Origin: CAZAQS01 sp046485135
GTDB lineage: Bacteria > Chloroflexota > Anaerolineae > Anaerolineales > UBA4823
DNA: 7,899 bases
Direction: 5' to 3'
Assembly: GCA_046485135.1 (NCBI GenBank)
Contig: JAWOHN010000029.1
Location: 1-7,899 of the forward strand
Below are positions 4,488 to 7,899 of the stretch, piece after piece. Both the position numbers and the translations under genes were made by a program. The notes beneath the pieces were generated by a model. The model was given only the letters and a program-made list of their open reading frames with translations, was not told the DNA's origin and did not search any database. Positions within the stretch are counted from its first letter, which is position 1; every line of letters starts with the position of its first letter.

Positions 4488-6999
4488 TTTTGGTTGTTTC
4501 CGAAACGGTCTTGGGGACCGCTTTTGCCTTTCGTTTAGGTTTACGCGAGGCGGGTTCTAAAGCTGCCTCCAGAACTTCATCCACGCTCTCAACAAAAACA
4601 AACTGTATTGATTCGCGTACTTCCTCTGGCAAGTCTTCCAGGTCTGCTTCGTTGCGTTTCGGCAGGATGACGGTTCTTAATCCACTGCGGTGGGCAGCCA
4701 AAACCTTTTCTTTGATACCCCCCACCGGCAACACCTGCCCGCGCAAAGTGATCTCACCTGTCATACCCACATCTGGGCGCACAAGCCGCCCGGACACCAA
4801 TGATACCAGGGCAGTTGCCATGGTAACCCCGGCAGAGGGACCATCTTTGGGTTGGGCCCCACCTGGAATATGCAGATGGAAATCTGACTTTTCAAAGAAT
4901 GACTGCTCCAGACCAATTTGCTCTGCCCGAGAGCGGACATAAGAGAGAGCCGCCCGGGCAGATTCCTGCATGACGTTGCCCAAGGAACCGGTCACCTGGA
5001 AACCTTTCCCACCTGGCATACGAGTAGCCTCAATGAAGAGTACATCGCCACCAACTGGTGTATAAGCCAGTCCAGTAGCCACGCCCGGAATCGATGTGCG
5101 CGCTTCTACCTCCTCGTTCCCAAAATAGGTTGGTCTGCCCAAAAATTCCCGAACTGCCTGAGGAGTTACCTCAACTCGGTCCGACTTCCCTTCGGCAATA
5201 TGGGTAACTACCTTACGGCAAACCGATCCGATCTGGCGTTCAAGGTTCCGCACTCCGGCCTCGCGAGTATAGGAACGAATAATCGTCTGGAGGGCCTCAG
5301 GGGTAAAACAGATCTCATCCAGGTGCAGGCCGTTCTCGCGGACCTGGCGGGGAATCAAATACCCATTGGCAATTGCAACCTTCTCCCCCTCTGTATAACC
5401 GGACAAATAAATAATCTCCATCCGGTCACGTAAGGGAGCTGGGATCGGTTCCAACAAATTGGCAGTGGTGATGAACATCACCTGGGAAAGATCATAAGCT
5501 ACTTCCACATAGTGATCACGAAACTCGGAGTTCTGTTCGGGGTCCAGAACTTCCAGCAGGGCTGAGGCGGGGTCTCCATGAAAATCGAAAGTCAGCTTAT
5601 CCACCTCATCCAGCATAAATACCGGGTTGCGTGACTCAACCCTACGAACTGCTTGCAGGATGCGACCTGGCATCGCACCGATATATGTTCGCCGATGTCC
5701 GCGGATTTCAGCTTCATCGCGCATACCTCCCAGGGAAATACGGATGAATTTGCGACCCACCGCGCGGGCAATTGAGCGGCCCAATGAGGTTTTGCCCACA
5801 CCTGGCGGCCCGACAAAACACAAAATGACGCCTTCCCTCAAACGGCGAATCTCGTCGATAGGTTCCTGCTCTAATTCATCTGAACGTTCCTGGCGCAATT
5901 TGCGCACAGCCAGGTATTCCAGAATGCGTTCTTTGACATCCTCCAGGCCGTGATGATCCTGATCTAAAACGTTCCTGGCGTGTGGAATATCCAGATTATC
6001 CTGGGTAGTCACCGACCAGGGCAGTGAGACCAACCAATCCAGATAGGTGCGGATGACTCCATACTCGGCGGCAGCAGTCGGCAGGCGAGAGAGACGGTCA
6101 AGCTCTCGCCGGGCCATCTTTTCTGCCTCCTCCGGCATTCCGGCAGCCTCGATTTTTTTGCGAAATTCTTCCACTTCAGCAGCCTGCTCATCGCCCTCAC
6201 CCAGTTCACGCTGGATAGCTTTGAGCTGCTCTCGTAAGAAATACTCATGTTGTAGTTTTTCAATCTCTGAGCGGGCTTCATTTTGAATCTTCTGCCCGAT
6301 CTCCAGCACCTCCACTTCCCTGACCAGGATCGCAACCAACTTGTGCAGCTTTTCCGAGGCAGAATCAAGCTCTACCATTTGCTGGGCGTCCTGCAGGTCC
6401 ATTCGTTGAAAATTGGCAATGGTATAAACAGTTTGGAGTGGATCGTCCAATGCCGTGACTGAAGCGACCAGTTCACGGGGTATAGAAGGGATCATTTCAG
6501 CAATCCGCTCAAATTGATCGCGTGCATTGCGCGCCAGGGCGACCAATTCCAGACCCTCCTCCACTACTTCAGGGATCAGCTCAATCTCAGCCTTCAAATA
6601 AGGCTCCTGCTGCACAAATTCCCCCACTCTGAAACGAGCGATACCCTGCACAAGCAAGCGGATGGTTCCATCAGGAGCGCGAAACAGGCGGTGGACCATT
6701 GCTACAGTGCCAATGCTATAGAGATCCTTCGGTGCGGGCACCTCCAGCTCCGGATCACGCGAGGTTAACACACCGATCAAACGATCATCGCCTGCCACAA
6801 CATCATCAACCAGGCGGATCGATCGGGGTTGGCCAATCGTAAGCGGAACAGCGGTTTGGGGATAAACGACCAGCCCGCGCAACGGTAAAATCGGCAAAAT
6901 CGAGGGGATATTCTCCTTTTGGACATTATTGTGGAGATCCTCTACTTCACCTTCATCTTCCTTTTGAAGGATGTGCGTGGTTATAGGATTAAGTGGCAT
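4480..6999 (-). CDS. lon: ATP-dependent Lon protease
   Basis: Lon is a homo-oligomeric AAA+ serine protease of the cytosol that degrades misfolded and regulatory proteins. From the ATG at 6997-6999 it has 839 residues. An acidic start of about 30 residues leads into the substrate-binding LON domain (ILPILPLRGLVVYP, 34-47, to about 225). A charged helical, coiled-coil-like section (about 226-310) follows, then the ATPase with Walker A GPPGVGKT (397-404) and Walker B FMLDEVDK (461-468). The protease domain carries Ser722 in PKDGPSAG and Lys765 in GGIKEK, the catalytic dyad of LonA enzymes, at the same 43-residue spacing as in E. coli. A basic tail closes the protein (about 818-830). The frame extends three codons to a TTG at 7006-7008, but that has GAAG directly against it; the ATG is preferred although its ribosome site is also weak. 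It follows hsp20 by 135 bases and overlaps the receiver gene. Confidence 0.98.
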   Translation of the reverse strand: MPLNPITTHILQKEDEGEVEDLHNNVQKENIPSILPILPLRGLVVYPQTAVPLTIGQPRSIRLVDDVVAGDDRLIGVLTSRDPELEVPAPKDLYSIGTVAMVHRLFRAPDGTIRLLVQGIARFRVGEFVQQEPYLKAEIELIPEVVEEGLELVALARNARDQFERIAEMIPSIPRELVASVTALDDPLQTVYTIANFQRMDLQDAQQMVELDSASEKLHKLVAILVREVEVLEIGQKIQNEARSEIEKLQHEYFLREQLKAIQRELGEGDEQAAEVEEFRKKIEAAGMPEEAEKMARRELDRLSRLPTAAAEYGVIRTYLDWLVSLPWSVTTQDNLDIPHARNVLDQDHHGLEDVKERILEYLAVRKLRQERSDELEQEPIDEIRRLREGVILCFVGPPGVGKTSLGRSIARAVGRKFIRISLGGMRDEAEIRGHRRTYIGAMPGRILQAVRRVESRNPVFMLDEVDKLTFDFHGDPASALLEVLDPEQNSEFRDHYVEVAYDLSQVMFITTANLLEPIPAPLRDRMEIIYLSGYTEGEKVAIANGYLIPRQVRENGLHLDEICFTPEALQTIIRSYTREAGVRNLERQIGSVCRKVVTHIAEGKSDRVEVTPQAVREFLGRPTYFGNEEVEARTSIPGVATGLAYTPVGGDVLFIEATRMPGGKGFQVTGSLGNVMQESARAALSYVRSRAEQIGLEQSFFEKSDFHLHIPGGAQPKDGPSAGVTMATALVSLVSGRLVRPDVGMTGEITLRGQVLPVGGIKEKVLAAHRSGLRTVILPKRNEADLEDLPEEVRESIQFVFVESVDEVLEAALEPASRKPKRKAKAVPKTVSETTKNE

Positions 7000-7134
7000 A
7001 TCTCTCAACTTCAGTTTCTATCGTTGTTCCCCCAGTTTTCCAACCAGAAACACATGAGAGTCTGGTATAGGAGGGATTTTGGTAGGAGGCAGGCATTGAA
7101 AAGTCGTATTGGCTCCAGTGCACCAGTTCTCAGA
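7000..7134 (-). other. hsp20-lon intergenic region
   Basis: This 135-base gap has no gene. On the minus strand I see no convincing terminator after hsp20, no CIRCE element (TTAGCACTC-N9-GAGTGCTAA) and only a weak promoter-like pair just before lon (TTGGAA at 7038-7043 and TAGAAA at 7015-7020, 17 apart) that would leave a leader of about nine bases. Co-transcription of hsp20 and lon is the simpler reading. Confidence 0.4.
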
Positions 7135-7557
7135 TCATTCAGTCCAAGGAAAATGCGGAACTGCTTTGGGTAACACCAATCTTAAAAATCCACCCTGATA
7201 GACCGCCTCAATCTTGTCGACAAGGACTGGGACAGGTAGCTCTACTTCAGAAATGAACTCGCCAAAGGGGATTTCTAATTGGTGATATGCACGCCGTTCA
7301 GGAATATCAGGACGGGTCCCCCGAATAGTCAAGATGCGTTCTTCAAGCATGATCGCAAAATCATCTTCGCGCATTCCGGCAATCTCAACCCTGACAATAA
7401 CAGCGTCCTCAATTTCATATACATCGGTTGGAGGGCTCCACAAACAAGTACGTGAAGAAAGACGGAAACGCAGATTACCCGCTGAGAAGTATTGGGCATC
7501 CTCAGGGACCTGCCTTTTCGATTTCTGCGGGGAGACCTTTACAATCATATTTACCAT
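7135..7557 (-). CDS. hsp20: Small heat-shock protein, Hsp20/alpha-crystallin family
   Basis: Small heat-shock proteins are ATP-independent holdases that keep unfolding proteins soluble. From the ATG at 7555-7557 this one has 140 residues: a short polar N-terminal arm, then the alpha-crystallin domain from about Trp40 (WSPPTDVYEIED) through VRVEIAGMREDDF (55-67) and LTIRGTR (76-82) to YQGGFLRLVLPK (120-131). The last block is the usual conserved end motif, with GFL in place of the common GVL. The tail after it is only about nine residues and lacks the I-x-I/V motif that normally joins dimers into large oligomers. The frame extends to a TTG at 7593, but AGGAGG at 7565-7570 lies seven bases before the chosen ATG; the adjacent ATG at 7558-7560 is a close alternative. 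Its position before lon fits a proteostasis operon. Confidence 0.92.
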   Translation of the reverse strand: MVNMIVKVSPQKSKRQVPEDAQYFSAGNLRFRLSSRTCLWSPPTDVYEIEDAVIVRVEIAGMREDDFAIMLEERILTIRGTRPDIPERRAYHQLEIPFGEFISEVELPVPVLVDKIEAVYQGGFLRLVLPKAVPHFPWTE

Positions 7558-7564
7558 CATCCAC

Positions 7565-7570
7565 CCTCCT
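7565..7570 (-). promoter_or_regulatory. Strong ribosome binding site deciding the hsp20 start
   Basis: A perfect AGGAGG on the minus strand is seven bases from the ATG at 7555-7557 and four from the ATG at 7558-7560. It rules out the longer TTG start at 7593, which would place this site inside the coding sequence. It is the strongest Shine-Dalgarno match in the window. Confidence 0.8.
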
Positions 7571-7602
7571 GGGAGATATCTTCCAACCGTCAATCAATCA
7601 GG

Positions 7603-7675
7603 CGCCCCCGGCGGGATTCGAACCCACAACCTCGTGCTTAGAAGGCACTTGCTCTGTCCATTGAGCTACGGGGGC
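7603..7675 (-). tRNA. trnR-UCU: tRNA-Arg (anticodon UCU)
   Basis: The 73-base cloverleaf is complete. The seven-pair acceptor stem is GCCCCCG with CGGGGGC; the D arm is GCTC-AATGGACA-GAGC; the anticodon loop is CTTCTAA with anticodon TCT at 7640-7642; the variable loop has five bases; the T arm contains TTCGAAT. It reads AGA and AGG codons. The D-loop A after GG (A20), C35 and discriminator G fit arginine identity. The top anticodon-stem pair (27-43) is A-G, a mismatch, and the T stem has one T-G wobble. The gene is followed by CCT, so the terminal CCA is not fully encoded and would need the CCA-adding enzyme. The hsp20 start is only 45 bases downstream. Confidence 0.97.
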
Positions 7676-7695
7676 ACAAGAATTGGAAAGTTCGA

Positions 7696-7899
7696 TTAGT
7701 ATTCCATCACCGGGCGTAAACCTCGATATACCCTTCCACCCGATAAGGTTTTCAAGATGATATGCGCAGGCCGGTTTAATCTCTCAGCCATCTCGGATAC
7801 CGTCATAGGGTCATTCCCATTGGCCAGGAAAAGGCGGAAGGCCGCATCTACCAAAGCAGTTCGTTCCGAAATAAAGCCTGCTTCTTTTGCACAATGAGT
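7696..7899 (-). CDS. C-terminal part of an unrecognised protein with a helix-turn-helix-like end
   Basis: The minus strand is open from the right edge to TAA at 7696-7698, giving 67 residues of a protein whose start lies outside the window. It has no start codon far enough upstream to look like a normal full ORF, so it is easily overlooked. The sequence has an amphipathic helix (TALVDAAFRLFLANG, 14-28), then TVSEMAERLNRPAHIILKTL (33-52), which has the spacing of a helix-turn-helix, and a short Gly/Arg-rich ending SGGRVYRGLRPV that could be a wing. I do not recognise the family. A DNA-binding or regulatory role is a guess from this tail alone. The stop is 20 bases before the tRNA gene. Coding is supported by the uninterrupted frame and protein-like composition. 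Confidence 0.6.
   Translation of the reverse strand, partial: THCAKEAGFISERTALVDAAFRLFLANGNDPMTVSEMAERLNRPAHIILKTLSGGRVYRGLRPVMEY

Noticed and set aside
4918..5433. Plus-strand open frame of 171 codons inside lon
   Set aside because: It is antisense to the highly conserved Lon ATPase and protease region and has no family features.
7000..7008. TTG start of lon three codons upstream of the ATG
   Set aside because: The purines that could act as a ribosome site directly abut the TTG. The ATG gives better spacing and is the stronger codon.
7015..7043. Promoter for lon (TTGGAA-17-TAGAAA)
   Set aside because: Each box matches only 4 of 6 and the leader would be about nine bases, hardly enough for a ribosome site.
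7000..7134. CIRCE or other known heat-shock operator before lon
   Set aside because: No TTAGCACTC/GAGTGCTAA arms or close variants are present here or before hsp20.
7334..7699. Plus-strand open frame of 121 codons, and another at 7428-7664, running through the tRNA
   Set aside because: Both are read antisense to hsp20 and the tRNA. Their ends (GGIRTHNLVLRR, PAGFEPTTSCLEG) are the familiar false peptides produced by translating the complement of a tRNA gene.

Overview
The window looks like core chromosome from a bacterium of the Chloroflexota, probably Anaerolineae. That placement is inferred from the overall look of the Lon, MogA and PHP/AlbA_2 proteins, the moderate G+C and the frequent TTG/GTG starts; no marker gene proves it. 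Almost everything reads on the minus strand. No insertion sequence, phage gene, CRISPR array or clear defence module is visible.

Reading the minus strand from the right edge: the tail of an unrecognised protein with a helix-turn-helix-like end (7696-7899); tRNA-Arg(UCU) (7603-7675); a small heat-shock protein (7135-7557) behind a strong ribosome binding site; Lon protease (4480-6999); and a stand-alone receiver protein overlapping the end of lon by 8 nt (4095-4487). This half combines protein quality control with one signalling protein. A 163-nt gap with two adjacent palindromes follows. The second group is a PHP phosphoesterase/AlbA_2 fusion (2171-3931), a YpeA-like acetyltransferase overlapping it by 14 nt (1741-2184) and a MogA-type molybdenum cofactor enzyme 27 nt further on (1186-1713). 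Signal peptidase I (405-1007) comes last, with the clearest promoter of the window in front of it.

The only plus-strand gene is the C-terminal third of an acyl-CoA dehydrogenase (1-330). It converges on lepB across 74 AT-rich bases.

The close spacing and overlaps suggest two co-transcribed groups: hsp20-lon-receiver, and PHP/AlbA_2-GNAT-mog. lepB is probably expressed from its own promoter. Most genes are conserved housekeeping types. The least ordinary items are the three-part PHP/AlbA_2 protein with an unassigned C-terminal region, the receiver gene that seems to rely on lon translation, and the tRNA lying directly ahead of the chaperone gene. I did not find a convincing new multi-gene system.
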